Below are positions 28,892 to 37,502 of a stretch of DNA of 64,000 nt, piece by piece. Origin of the DNA: JBFGCM01 sp041581135 (lineage in GTDB: Bacteria; Actinomycetota; Acidimicrobiia; Spongiisociales; UBA5794). The number at the start of each line of letters is the position of its first letter. The first letter of the stretch is position 1. A program made the position numbers and the translations under genes. The DNA lies in contig JBFGCM010000001.1 in the NCBI GenBank assembly GCA_041581135.1, forward strand, positions 1 through 64,000, given 5' to 3'. The notes beneath the pieces were generated by a model, which worked only from the letters and a program-made list of their open reading frames with translations, ran no database searches and had not been told where the DNA came from.

Positions 28892-29908
28892 TCAGTCGAC
28901 GGTCCAGGTACCGGTCTGGCGGATCAGCTGAGCCAGGTCGCCTGCGCCCTTCTGCTCGCGACTCTCAACGAGTTGCGCCGAGACCAGGTCTCCATAGGTC
29001 TCGCGCGACACGTGGCGGAAGATGCCGAGCGGCGTGGGCCCATACGGGCCATGGGACAGCCGGCTCAGCGCAAATGCCGGACCGGGGTCGAGATCGGTCG
29101 CATTGTGCACGTGGATGGAGTCCACGCCGACATCGGCGACCGTGGCTACGCGCGCGTTGCCACCTTCGACAACCACGCCGTTGCCGTGGTCGGGACCGAA
29201 GAGGACCGGTTTGCCGTGCTCCAGGTAGATGCGATTGTGATCGCGTTCGTCCCGGCCCGTGAGGTCGAGGAACGCCTTGTCGTTGAAGACGTTGCAGTTC
29301 TGATAGATCTCGAGGAACGACGCACCGTGATGGTCGTTCATGGCCTGCAGCATCGTCGTCATGTGATCGCGGTCCATGTCGATTGTGCGGCCGACGAATG
29401 TGGCCTCGGCGCCCAACGCCAGACTCACCGGGTTGAACGGGTAGTCGATGCTTCCCATGGGGCTGGACTTGGTCGTCTTGCCGGCTTCGCTCGTAGGTGA
29501 GTACTGCCCTTTGGTGAGGCCGTAGATCTGGTTGTTGAAGAGCAGGACCTTGATGTTGACGTTGCGGCGCATCGCATGGATCAGATGGTTGCCGCCGATG
29601 GAGAGCGCGTCACCATCACCGGTCACCACCCACACCGACAGCTCCGGATTGGCAACCACGACCCCGGAAGCCACCGCGGGGGCGCGTCCGTGGATCGAAT
29701 GCATGCCATAGGTCTCCATGTAATACGGAAAGCGCGCCGCACAGCCGATGCCGGAGACGAAGACGATCTTCTCCTTGTCGATATCGAGAGACGCCATGAA
29801 GTTCTGCACCGTGGCGAGCAGCGTGTAGTCACCGCAGCCGGGGCACCACCGCACCTCCTGATCGGTCTGGAAGTCTTGGCGGGTGTAGCGGGTCGCCGTG
29901 TCGGTCAT
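28892..29908 (-). CDS. korB: 2-oxoglutarate:ferredoxin oxidoreductase subunit beta
   Basis: 338 residues. Thiamine diphosphate-binding subunit of a 2-oxoacid:ferredoxin oxidoreductase. CPGCGDYTLL and GIGCAARFPYYM near the N terminus supply conserved Cys residues, and the TPP/Mg motif GDGDALSIGGNHLIHAMRRN followed by LFNNQIYG is intact. With KorA (4-nt overlap) it oxidatively decarboxylates a 2-oxoacid, most likely 2-oxoglutarate, to the acyl-CoA and passes electrons to ferredoxin. The ATG at 29908 overlaps the korA stop codon. Confidence 0.93.
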   Translation of the reverse strand: MTDTATRYTRQDFQTDQEVRWCPGCGDYTLLATVQNFMASLDIDKEKIVFVSGIGCAARFPYYMETYGMHSIHGRAPAVASGVVVANPELSVWVVTGDGDALSIGGNHLIHAMRRNVNIKVLLFNNQIYGLTKGQYSPTSEAGKTTKSSPMGSIDYPFNPVSLALGAEATFVGRTIDMDRDHMTTMLQAMNDHHGASFLEIYQNCNVFNDKAFLDLTGRDERDHNRIYLEHGKPVLFGPDHGNGVVVEGGNARVATVADVGVDSIHVHNATDLDPGPAFALSRLSHGPYGPTPLGIFRHVSRETYGDLVSAQLVESREQKGAGDLAQLIRQTGTWTVD

Positions 29909-31740
29909 GACAGCTCCCTGAGCTTGGCTTCGATCTCGACCGCCTTGAAGGGCAAGCCCTGGATCTTCGGCAATGAGACCACGCGTTTGACGTACTCCGC
30001 TTGCAACAGCTTGCTCAGCTGACCGCGGTTGAGCTCGGGTACGAGCACGGTGTCGTAGCGTTCGAGCACGTCGCCGAGGTTGGCGGGGAATGGGTTGAGA
30101 TGCCGCAGGTGGAGGTGTGCGGCGGCGATGTCGTTGCGGGTCGAGCGGTTGACGGCCTCCCGGATCGCCCCGAAGGTCGAACCCCACCCGATGACGAGGA
30201 TGTCGCCGGACCCGTAGACCTCTGCGGGCGGGATGTCGTCGGCGATCCTGGCGATCTTGCGTTCCCGGAGCTCGGTCATTCGTTCGTGGTTCTCAGGGTC
30301 GTAAGAGACGTTGCCCGTGACGTCCTGCTTCTCGAGTCCACCGAGACGGTGCTCGAGTCCCGGCGTGCCCGGGATCGCCCATGGCCGTGCCAGAGTGTCC
30401 GGATCGCGGAGGTACGGCAGGAACTCGCCATCTCCCGGCGAGGCGAACGGCCGTCCGATGTCGGGGAGATCGGCGATGTCGGGCAGGCGCCACGGCTCCG
30501 AGCTGTTGGCGATGTACCCGTCGGTCAGCAGGATGACGGGCGTCATGTACTTGACCGCAAGGCGGCCCGCCTCGATGGCGGTGTCGAACGCGTCGCTCGG
30601 CGTGCTGGCGGCAATGACCGGAAGCGGCGCCTCGCCGTGCCGCCCGTACAGTGCCATGAGCAGGTCGGCCTGCTCGGTCTTGGTGGGCATGCCGGTGGAC
30701 GGGCCGGCGCGCTGCACGTTGAGCACGATCATCGGCAGCTCCATCATCATGGCCAGGCTGATGGTCTCGCTCTTGAGCGCCACGCCGGGACCGCTGGTCC
30801 CGGTGGCGCCGAGATGACCGACGAACGACGCTCCGAGCGTGGCGCCCACTGCGGCGATCTCGTCTTCCGCCTGGAAGGTGCGTACTCCGAAGTTCTTGTG
30901 GCGGGCCAGCTCCTCGAGCACGCTGGAGGCCGGGGTGATGGGGTACGAACCGTAGAAGAGGTCCAGACCGGCGCTCTTGGCCGCGGCGATCAGGCCCCAC
31001 GACACTGCTTGGTTGCCGGTGATGTTCGTGTACTCGCCCGGCGGCAGCGCCGCAGGCTCGACATCGAACGTGAAGTGAAACTCCTCGGTGGTGAGGCCGT
31101 AGTTGTACCCGGCCTTCAGCGCCTCGATGTTGGCGGCGGCCACTTCGGGCAGCTTGGCGAACTTGTCGTTCACCCAGTCGATGATGGGCTCCGTCGGCCG
31201 ATTGAACATCCAGGAGACGACACCCAGCGCAAAGAAGTTCTTCGACCGCAGCACGCCACGGCCCTTCAACCCGGTGTCCTTGACCGCCAGCTTGGTCAGC
31301 TCCTCCATCGGCGCGGTGAGCACGTGGAATCCCTCGAGGGTGCCGTCCTCCAGCGGGTCGGAGTCGTAGCCGGCCTTCGCCAGGTTCCGCTCCTCGAACG
31401 CGTCGGTGTTGATCAGGATCAAGCCGCCCTTGGCCACATCGCCGAGATTGGTCTTGAGCGCTGCCGGGTTCATGGCGACCAGCACATCCGGGCTGTCGCC
31501 GGGGGTCAAGATGTCCGTGTCGGCGATCTGCACCTGGAAGGAGGACACCCCGGGCAGGGTGCCGGCCGGGGCACGGATCTCGGCGGGGAAGTCGGGAAGC
31601 GTGGCGAGGTCATTGCCGAACAGGGCAGAGGCAGCGGTGAATTGTGATCCGGCCAACTGCATGCCGTCGCCGGAGTCCCCGGCGAATCGGATGACCACAC
31701 GGTCTTTGTGGGTGGATTGGGGTCGTTCGGTGATCGTCAT
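29905..31740 (-). CDS. korA: 2-oxoglutarate:ferredoxin oxidoreductase subunit alpha (gamma-alpha fusion)
   Basis: 611 residues. The N-terminal third (about 1-190) is the gamma domain (RFAGDSGDGMQLAGSQF), fused to the alpha domain that follows (TGNQAVSWGLIAAAKSAG onwards). This two-subunit KorAB layout is the one seen in actinobacteria, where KorAB can replace or supplement 2-oxoglutarate dehydrogenase. A GGGGGGC run just upstream of the ATG may serve as the ribosome-binding site. The 90-bp gap between this start and the upstream amidase gene probably holds the promoter. Confidence 0.93.
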   Translation of the reverse strand: MTITERPQSTHKDRVVIRFAGDSGDGMQLAGSQFTAASALFGNDLATLPDFPAEIRAPAGTLPGVSSFQVQIADTDILTPGDSPDVLVAMNPAALKTNLGDVAKGGLILINTDAFEERNLAKAGYDSDPLEDGTLEGFHVLTAPMEELTKLAVKDTGLKGRGVLRSKNFFALGVVSWMFNRPTEPIIDWVNDKFAKLPEVAAANIEALKAGYNYGLTTEEFHFTFDVEPAALPPGEYTNITGNQAVSWGLIAAAKSAGLDLFYGSYPITPASSVLEELARHKNFGVRTFQAEDEIAAVGATLGASFVGHLGATGTSGPGVALKSETISLAMMMELPMIVLNVQRAGPSTGMPTKTEQADLLMALYGRHGEAPLPVIAASTPSDAFDTAIEAGRLAVKYMTPVILLTDGYIANSSEPWRLPDIADLPDIGRPFASPGDGEFLPYLRDPDTLARPWAIPGTPGLEHRLGGLEKQDVTGNVSYDPENHERMTELRERKIARIADDIPPAEVYGSGDILVIGWGSTFGAIREAVNRSTRNDIAAAHLHLRHLNPFPANLGDVLERYDTVLVPELNRGQLSKLLQAEYVKRVVSLPKIQGLPFKAVEIEAKLRELS

Positions 31741-31830
31741 CGTTGCCCCCCACGGGCAGCGATCGTTCGCGCGCTCATCTCGTCCTTCGTGGTTTGGGGA
31801 TGCTCCATCATATGCATGCTTCGGCAGCTC

Positions 31831-33222
31831 TCAGTTGCAACTGTTGTCAGATCTCGGATGTATCGGCGAGGGTCGAAAGGCACTGATCCCGAGTCGCTCC
31901 AGTTCGGATCCGACACCCAGGAGGTCCGACTCCGACCACGCCGGGCCGATCAGCTGGAGGGAGGCGGGCAGTCCACGCTCGGGCACCGTCAGCGGGACCA
32001 CCAAGGCCGGAAGCCCGGCGTGGTTCACGAGCGACGTGAAGGTGGACAGCGCCTTGGCGTAGTGCAGGTGGCGGCCGGCGATGCCGAGCTCGGTCTCTCC
32101 GATGCGTTTGCGTTGTGCCGCAACCGCGGGGGTGGCGACCACGTCGAATGCCGAGAAGAGCGCATCGAAGTGATGGCGGATCTGCGCTCTCCAGCCGAGG
32201 GCGTCGAGGTACTGATCCGGAGTGGTCTCGAAGGCAGCGGTGACCCGGGCGGCCACCTCCTCCCCGTAGGCATCCGGGTTCTCGCGGAACAACTCGCCAT
32301 GGACGTTGGCCACTTCGAAGCCGATGCCGGGAGCGATCAGCCCCGGGGGCTCCAGGCCGGGCGCATCGACGTGCGTCACCGTGGCCCCGGCGGCTTCCAT
32401 CGCGGCGAGGGCGGCGTCGAACCCCTGCTGCACCGCCGCTTCGATGGGGTGGTCGACCCACGGGTGGGGAACGGCCACACGGATCGACTCGAGGCCGGCG
32501 CTCGACGGCGTGACGGGCCGGCGAGCCGACCACGGATCGGCCGGGTCGTGGCCCGCCAGCACCTCATAGACCAGTCTGGCGTCCTCCACCGTCGCCGTGA
32601 GCGGTCCCACGGTGTCGATCGATGCCACCAGCGGGAAGACCCCGGTGAGCGGTATCCGGCCGTGGGTGACCTTGAGACCCACCAAGCCGCACAACGCGGC
32701 GGGAACGCGCACCGAACCCCCGGTGTCGGTTCCGATGCCGACGGCGGCGAGCCCGGCAGCGACGGCGGCCGCAGAACCGCCTGAGCTTCCTCCGGGCGAG
32801 GTGGCGGGGTCCCACGGATTACGCACGGGCCCGAACCACGGATTCTCGCTGGAGAACCCGAAGGCGAACTCGTGGAGGCCGGTGCGGCCGACGATGACGG
32901 CGCCGGCGTCCTCGAGCCGGGTCACCACCGAGGCTGAAGCCGAGGGAGTCTTTCGGTAGAACGAGGATCCGCACGTCGTGGTGCGCCCGGCCTGGTCGAT
33001 GAGATCCTTGAGCCCGACCGGGACGCCCGCCAGCGGCCCGAGGGTCGTCCCGCCATCGCGGGCAGAGTCGAGCTGCTCGGCTCGTGCCAGGGCCGCTTCC
33101 GAGTCGACCGACGTGAACGCGTTGAGTTCGGAGGCGGCGATGCGCTCCAGGTGCTCGACGACCACGGCGCGCACCTGTCGTGTGCCCGACCGCACATCGG
33201 CCGCGATGGCGGCAGCGGTCAT
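31831..33222 (-). CDS. Amidase signature (AS) family amidohydrolase
   Basis: 463 residues, usual for the family. The Ser-cisSer-Lys catalytic machinery is visible: VGLKDLID for the lysine and the Gly/Ser-rich SPGGSSGGSAAAVAAGL with TDTGGSVRVPA for the two serines. It shares overall pattern with GatA, but no gatC or gatB is near, so it is more likely a stand-alone amidase (indoleacetamide or other small amides). The stop codon of this gene is 90 bp before korA on the same strand; its start overlaps the DUF3048 gene end by 4 nt. Confidence 0.88.
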   Translation of the reverse strand: MTAAAIAADVRSGTRQVRAVVVEHLERIAASELNAFTSVDSEAALARAEQLDSARDGGTTLGPLAGVPVGLKDLIDQAGRTTTCGSSFYRKTPSASASVVTRLEDAGAVIVGRTGLHEFAFGFSSENPWFGPVRNPWDPATSPGGSSGGSAAAVAAGLAAVGIGTDTGGSVRVPAALCGLVGLKVTHGRIPLTGVFPLVASIDTVGPLTATVEDARLVYEVLAGHDPADPWSARRPVTPSSAGLESIRVAVPHPWVDHPIEAAVQQGFDAALAAMEAAGATVTHVDAPGLEPPGLIAPGIGFEVANVHGELFRENPDAYGEEVAARVTAAFETTPDQYLDALGWRAQIRHHFDALFSAFDVVATPAVAAQRKRIGETELGIAGRHLHYAKALSTFTSLVNHAGLPALVVPLTVPERGLPASLQLIGPAWSESDLLGVGSELERLGISAFRPSPIHPRSDNSCN

Positions 33223-34340
33223 GGTTCGATGGTCAGGCTGCCGTCGTTGGGCAGCACCGATATCCAGATGCGGCCCCGGGGCAGGACGAGTGGCTCTCCG
33301 TCATCGGTGAGCAGCTCAAAGGGAATGTTTGCCGAATCGCGTTGCCAGGTCCCGGTGATGACCCGACCGCCGTGCAAGACCAGGAGACTCCCACTGCCCA
33401 CTGTGTCTGTGGCCGGCACGGGCTGGCCATCCTCGGGAACCCGGGCCGGGCTCGCGGTGTAGCGCGGCGCCCGGATCACGACCATCGTGGGCAAGGAGAT
33501 CTGTTCCTGCTCCGTCCGGTCGCGGTTGACGTCCAGGAACTCGCCGCCGCCGTGGAATCGGAGGTACGTGCCGGTGGTGGCGTCGTACTCCCAGACGGCC
33601 GAGGTGCCGACGGTGGGCCACCGCATCACCAACCGGGACGCCGGCTCGGTGGGACCGTTGTCGGTGAGCTCGATGTCGTCGAAGAGGAACATCGGGGCGG
33701 CGGGCGGATCGTCGGGAAAGCCTCTGGTGTCGGCGCGCGCTCTGATCACCTCGGTGTTGCCGTAGGTGCCATGGGGGCGGCGGCGTTCGGGGATCTTGAA
33801 GACCGACCCGATCGAGGCCGATTCCTCGGTGATGAGGTGCGTGCCCTGGCTGCGAGCACGCGCCGCGATCCACACCGAGCTGCCGGACACCGCCAGCGTG
33901 GCACCGAGGAAGTTGACCAGCTCCGGATCCGTGGGCCGCAGCGAACGAATCGGTCCCACGAAGTCGCTCGACGACTGGTGGAACAGGGCGATCCAACGGG
34001 TCTGCCCTTCGACGAGCAGCTCGTAGACGGCATCGGCGGCGTTGATGCCCGAGTGGGGACGGGCATTGGGGTGGTTGTCCACCTTGATGGCGACGACACG
34101 GCGATCGAGCAACGCGTCGTCCTCGACGCGCAGGCCATTGATCGGCGACGGCGTGCCCGGTGGCAGCGTGGTGGTGGTGGTCGTGCTGGTGGTGGTCGAC
34201 GCCCGAGTGGTGGTCGGTGCGGCGGTCGTCGTCGGCGTGGTGGTGGTGCTGGTGGTGGTCGTGGAGCCGGCGTCGTCGGAGCCCGAGCACGCGACGGCGA
34301 TCACGGCCAGGACAACGACGATGGCGAGGCGGTGCCGCAT
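33219..34340 (-). CDS. DUF3048 (YerB-like) lipoprotein
   Basis: 373 residues. N-terminal lipoprotein signal MRHRLAIVVVLAVIAVAC with a lipobox-like VIAVAC (lipidated Cys18), then a 45-residue linker made almost only of Thr, Ser, Ala and Pro. The remainder matches DUF3048/YerB, with VVAIKVDNHPNARPHSGI at its start and the FVGPIRSLRPTD motif. Function is unknown in the family, which is found in Firmicutes and actinobacteria and is probably on the outer face of the membrane. The ATG at 34340 follows the 57-residue Cys-rich gene by one base. Confidence 0.85.
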   Translation of the reverse strand: MRHRLAIVVVLAVIAVACSGSDDAGSTTTTSTTTTPTTTAAPTTTRASTTTSTTTTTTLPPGTPSPINGLRVEDDALLDRRVVAIKVDNHPNARPHSGINAADAVYELLVEGQTRWIALFHQSSSDFVGPIRSLRPTDPELVNFLGATLAVSGSSVWIAARARSQGTHLITEESASIGSVFKIPERRRPHGTYGNTEVIRARADTRGFPDDPPAAPMFLFDDIELTDNGPTEPASRLVMRWPTVGTSAVWEYDATTGTYLRFHGGGEFLDVNRDRTEQEQISLPTMVVIRAPRYTASPARVPEDGQPVPATDTVGSGSLLVLHGGRVITGTWQRDSANIPFELLTDDGEPLVLPRGRIWISVLPNDGSLTIEP

Positions 34341-34341
34341 G

Positions 34342-34515
34342 TCAGCGAGGAGCCGGGCGGCCGGCCACGTCGGAGGTCGGTGCCGGGCTGGTCTGGCAAG
34401 TCTCACCGTCGCAGCACTCGGCTTGGTTCAGCCCGAACAGCGGGCACTGGTTGTCGATGCACGCACCGTGGCCGTGGATGTACACCATCGGCCGCCGGCA
34501 CCAGGAGCAGGTCAT
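34342..34515 (-). CDS. 57-residue Cys-rich zinc-ribbon-like protein
   Basis: Reads MTCSWCRRPMVYIHG... from the ATG at 34515 to TGA at 34342, then is followed one base later by the DUF3048 gene. Cysteines fall at positions 3, 6, 19, 24, 34, 35 and 40, giving a CxxC pair, a Cx4C pair and CC/Cx4C, a layout that suggests one treble-clef or zinc-ribbon site. The C-terminal 17 residues are Pro/Ala-rich. It lies 26 bp downstream of the penicillin acylase stop and is not opposed by another gene. No family recognised; the ribosome-binding site is weak. Confidence 0.6.
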   Translation of the reverse strand: MTCSWCRRPMVYIHGHGACIDNQCPLFGLNQAECCDGETCQTSPAPTSDVAGRPAPR

Positions 34516-34541
34516 AGGTGGGTTCTAGTCGATGCCGTCGG

Positions 34542-36863
34542 CTACGCATCGGTTTTCGGCACGAGGTGCAGCACGTGCACGGTCGCCGCTTCCACCGCAT
34601 CCGGTGACCAGTGGATGGGAACGCCGTCGCCGCGGCGCCACACGCCGGTCATGTCGCGGTAGTGCGGCGACATCGGATTCCCGGACTGACCGGATGGCAG
34701 TGCCCAGCGGCAATGCTCCCACGCTCCGACGTCGATGCCGGCGCGCATCGAGGCGACGGCGAATGAAGGATCCGCGGTCGGTTCGAGGGGCGATACCGAG
34801 CATTGACCCACGGTGTTGGCGTCGCCGCCCCATGGAAACGGCCCGATGTCGAAGACCCGGTCGAGGGGGCGCCGTCTCCCCACCGGGTGCTTGAACGTGA
34901 GCGGCCGGACCTCGCCCCACGTCCACCGGGTGGGGTCATCTCCGTGGTCGCGCCGCAGCCGTGCCTCCACGGAGCGCAGCGCCGCGACGATGACCTCGTC
35001 CCACGGTTGGGCGAACCACCCTTCCGGTCGCTGTTCCAACAACGCGGCGAGGTGGCCGGTTCGCCGCACGAAGAACGTGGAGTGGGGCACCATGGGGCTG
35101 AACCCGAGCCCGAGCGCCCATGCCGCCGAGTTGGGCGCCTTGGCAGTGGCGACCCGGCCCGCCATGTCGGCGACGAACAGCTCGAAAACGGTGGCTGCAG
35201 CCGAATCGGGTGCCACCTCGCCGTCCCAGGCCTCGAGCAGGTGATGGACCACCGCCATACCGGGCCGGGGGCCGATCAAGACGTGATCTCGCATCTCGCG
35301 CCACGGAAGCGACACCACATCGACCTGCACGCTCAGGCTCGACGCCACGTCCCAGTCGTCGCGTCCGGCCACGATCTCGGCGATTCGAGCCGCCCGGTAC
35401 CCGTCGAGCCAATCGGCCCCGAGGTGCGGCCCGTCCGACTGTGCATGGGGGCGGTTGTTGGCGGTGACGACGAAGCCGCCGTCCGGGTTGAGCGCGAAGG
35501 GGAGTTGCGAAGTGGTGACTCGCTCCGCTTCCCAACCCGTGGTCGGCGCCCAGCCCGGCAACGGCAAGGTGCCCTTGCCCGATCTCCGGACCGGCAGCGT
35601 GCCGAAGAGCTGCCAGCCGATGTCGCCGGTGACGTCGGCGTAGGCGAGGTTCAAGCTGGGTCCTGCCCAGTGCTCGCCCGCCGCCTGGAACTCGCCGAAG
35701 GAGCGGATGCGATGCAAAGGCAGTACCAGGGTGGCGACCTGCGGGAACAGCCACGTGGCGCTCAGCGACAGGCTCTCCCGATGTCCCTCCAGCGGCGGGC
35801 CGATGATCGGGCCTCGGCTGGTGACCATCACCTCCTCGACGACCGGCTCCGCCCCGAGCACCTCGATGTGCTCCTCGTGCACCACGCCGTCCACCCACGC
35901 ATTGCCCTCGCGGTAGGTGCGGCCATTCACGTCCTCGAGGAACAAATCGGTGTTGTCGGCGAGCCCGGCCGTGACGCCCCACGCCGCGAATCCGTTGTGT
36001 CCAGAGGCGAGCGTGGGAGTGCCCGTCAGGAACCCGCCGGCGAGACCCCATTCGGGGGTGGTCACGTGGCCCAGGTACCACTGGCTGGGGAGCGTCGGAG
36101 CCAAGTGCGGGTCGTTCATCAGGATCGGTCGCCCCGTGCGCGTCTTCGCCGCAGCGATCGCCCAGTTGTTGGAGCCGCCGCCGAGGCCGGCCACGCTCTG
36201 GAGCAGTTCGAGGTCGTGGGCCAGCGTCTCGATGGCCGGTCCCGCCGGCGTGGCGGGGGGCGTGGTCACCGGGTGCCACTCCGGATACGTCGGGTCGAGG
36301 GCGGCCAGTGCCTCCTCGCCGTCATGGTCGAGGATGTGGAGCCTGGCGAGCTCGGCGTCCCAGTTGGCGGCGAGCGAGAAGGCCTGGAGACCCACGAGCC
36401 CGATCGTGTCATGCGCAGAGAACTCCCCAGGTCGGGTTCGGAGCAAGACGAACTCGTGAGCAGAACGGCCGCTGCGCCGACCGGCGTTGATCCCAGCGGC
36501 GAATGCGGTGAGCGTGCGCAGCTCCTCCGACGGAAGGATGCCGGCGATGTGTTGCGCATTCCGCGCGAAGCCGATACGGCGGGACAGGCGATCGACGGGA
36601 AGGGTCTCCGGTCCGAGGATGGCGCTGAGCGTGCCGGCAACCGCCCGGCTGAGCAGCTCCAGCTGGAAGGACCGATCCTGGCCTTGGCAGAACCCGAGGC
36701 CGTACCAGGCGTCCACATCGGTGTCTGCCTGGATGTGAGGGATGCCGAAGCGATCGCGCCGCACCACGATGCGCCGCTCCGGCCCTTCGACGCCCAGCAC
36801 GCCGTCTGTCACGGGGAGGCGTCGCCCGAGAGTGACACCGAAAGCGGCGCGAAAGACGTTCAC
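34542..36863 (-). CDS. Penicillin acylase family protein (Ntn hydrolase)
   Basis: 773 residues, about the usual precursor length. The autocleavage site and N-terminal nucleophile are visible as GLGGGSNNW, giving Ser231 as the mature beta-subunit N terminus; the alpha part begins RRIVVRRDRFGIPHI. Family members hydrolyse acyl-homoserine lactones, penicillins or acyl amides after self-processing. No clear signal peptide is seen, which is unusual for a penicillin acylase. Start placed at GTG 36863 because a TAATCT box lies 8 nt upstream and the domain begins there; the longer reading overlaps the divergent methyltransferase. Confidence 0.87.
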   Translation of the reverse strand: MNVFRAAFGVTLGRRLPVTDGVLGVEGPERRIVVRRDRFGIPHIQADTDVDAWYGLGFCQGQDRSFQLELLSRAVAGTLSAILGPETLPVDRLSRRIGFARNAQHIAGILPSEELRTLTAFAAGINAGRRSGRSAHEFVLLRTRPGEFSAHDTIGLVGLQAFSLAANWDAELARLHILDHDGEEALAALDPTYPEWHPVTTPPATPAGPAIETLAHDLELLQSVAGLGGGSNNWAIAAAKTRTGRPILMNDPHLAPTLPSQWYLGHVTTPEWGLAGGFLTGTPTLASGHNGFAAWGVTAGLADNTDLFLEDVNGRTYREGNAWVDGVVHEEHIEVLGAEPVVEEVMVTSRGPIIGPPLEGHRESLSLSATWLFPQVATLVLPLHRIRSFGEFQAAGEHWAGPSLNLAYADVTGDIGWQLFGTLPVRRSGKGTLPLPGWAPTTGWEAERVTTSQLPFALNPDGGFVVTANNRPHAQSDGPHLGADWLDGYRAARIAEIVAGRDDWDVASSLSVQVDVVSLPWREMRDHVLIGPRPGMAVVHHLLEAWDGEVAPDSAAATVFELFVADMAGRVATAKAPNSAAWALGLGFSPMVPHSTFFVRRTGHLAALLEQRPEGWFAQPWDEVIVAALRSVEARLRRDHGDDPTRWTWGEVRPLTFKHPVGRRRPLDRVFDIGPFPWGGDANTVGQCSVSPLEPTADPSFAVASMRAGIDVGAWEHCRWALPSGQSGNPMSPHYRDMTGVWRRGDGVPIHWSPDAVEAATVHVLHLVPKTDA

Positions 36864-36871
36864 GCGGGCGC

Positions 36872-36877
36872 AGATTA
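36872..36877 (-). promoter_or_regulatory. Putative -10 element (leaderless) for the penicillin acylase gene
   Basis: TAATCT on the reverse strand lies 8 nt before the GTG at 36863, within a 39-bp divergent gap. Confidence 0.45.
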
Positions 36878-36889
36878 CCGCGCAGCTCC

Positions 36890-36895
36890 TACCAT
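36890..36895 (+). promoter_or_regulatory. Putative -10 element (leaderless) for the methyltransferase gene
   Basis: TACCAT lies 7 nt before the ATG at 36903, back to back with the penicillin acylase element. Confidence 0.45.
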
Positions 36896-36902
36896 CGACC
36901 GC

Positions 36903-37502
36903 ATGGAAAACGTGGGCGCCGCCTGGAACGAGCGCTTTGCGGGGAAAGCGTATCTGTTCGGCATCGAGCCGAACCGCTTCGTGGTGGAGTTGTGCAGCGA
37001 GTTCTCGCCGGGTCGGGCGCTCGATCTCGGCTGCGGCGAGGGCCGCAATGCCGTGTGGCTCGCCAACCGGGGACACGAGGTGGTTGCGGTGGACATCGCG
37101 CGCGCCGGACTGGTGAAGGCGGCGCGGCTCGGCGATGCCGCCGGCGTGGAGGTCGAGTGGATCGAGGCCGATCTGCGGGAATGGGTGCCGGAGCCTTCCA
37201 CGTTCGATCTCGTCCTGCTGTGTTATCTCCAGCTGCCTGAGGAGAGCCGGGTGAGCGTGCATCGCAGTGCAGCCGCGTCGTTGGTCGACGGTGGCCGGCT
37301 CGTGCTCATCGCGCACCACTTGGACAACCTGAGCAAGGGCATCGGCGGGCCGCCGACGCCCGATGTGCTGTTCACCGAAGAGGACCTCCGCCGCGACTTC
37401 AGCGATCTCCACGTGGAACGGTTGGAAACCGTCACCCGCCCGGTGGAATCCGAGGCGGGCGTTCGCAACGCCATCGACGTGATCTGCATCGCCCGCAAAT
37501 GA
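36903..37502 (+). CDS. Class I SAM-dependent methyltransferase
   Basis: 199 residues. Rossmann methyltransferase with motif I ALDLGCGEGRNAVWLANRGH (residues about 37-56), motif II acidic residue in VVAVDIARAGL and motif IV DLVLLCYLQLP. The N-terminal segment WNERFAGKAYLFGIEPNRF resembles TehB/thiopurine-type small-molecule methyltransferases. Target unknown. The stop codon overlaps the helicase start (ATGA), so the two are translationally coupled. This coupling is conspicuous but not evidence for DNA methylation. Confidence 0.83.
   Translation: MENVGAAWNERFAGKAYLFGIEPNRFVVELCSEFSPGRALDLGCGEGRNAVWLANRGHEVVAVDIARAGLVKAARLGDAAGVEVEWIEADLREWVPEPSTFDLVLLCYLQLPEESRVSVHRSAAASLVDGGRLVLIAHHLDNLSKGIGGPPTPDVLFTEEDLRRDFSDLHVERLETVTRPVESEAGVRNAIDVICIARK

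Noticed and set aside
30001..31647. Long forward frame opposite korA
   Set aside because: Shadow of korA in high-GC DNA; no family resemblance.
31741..31830. TTGCAA plus TATGAT as a korA promoter
   Set aside because: Spacing between the hexamers is about 22 nt, too long for a normal sigma-70 promoter.
34803..36902. Very long forward reading frame (2.7 kb) antisense to penicillin acylase, running into the methyltransferase
   Set aside because: Its sequence has no domain, is rich in Arg, Gly and Ala, and lies opposite a well-supported gene. Only the last 199 residues, from 36903, are a real methyltransferase.
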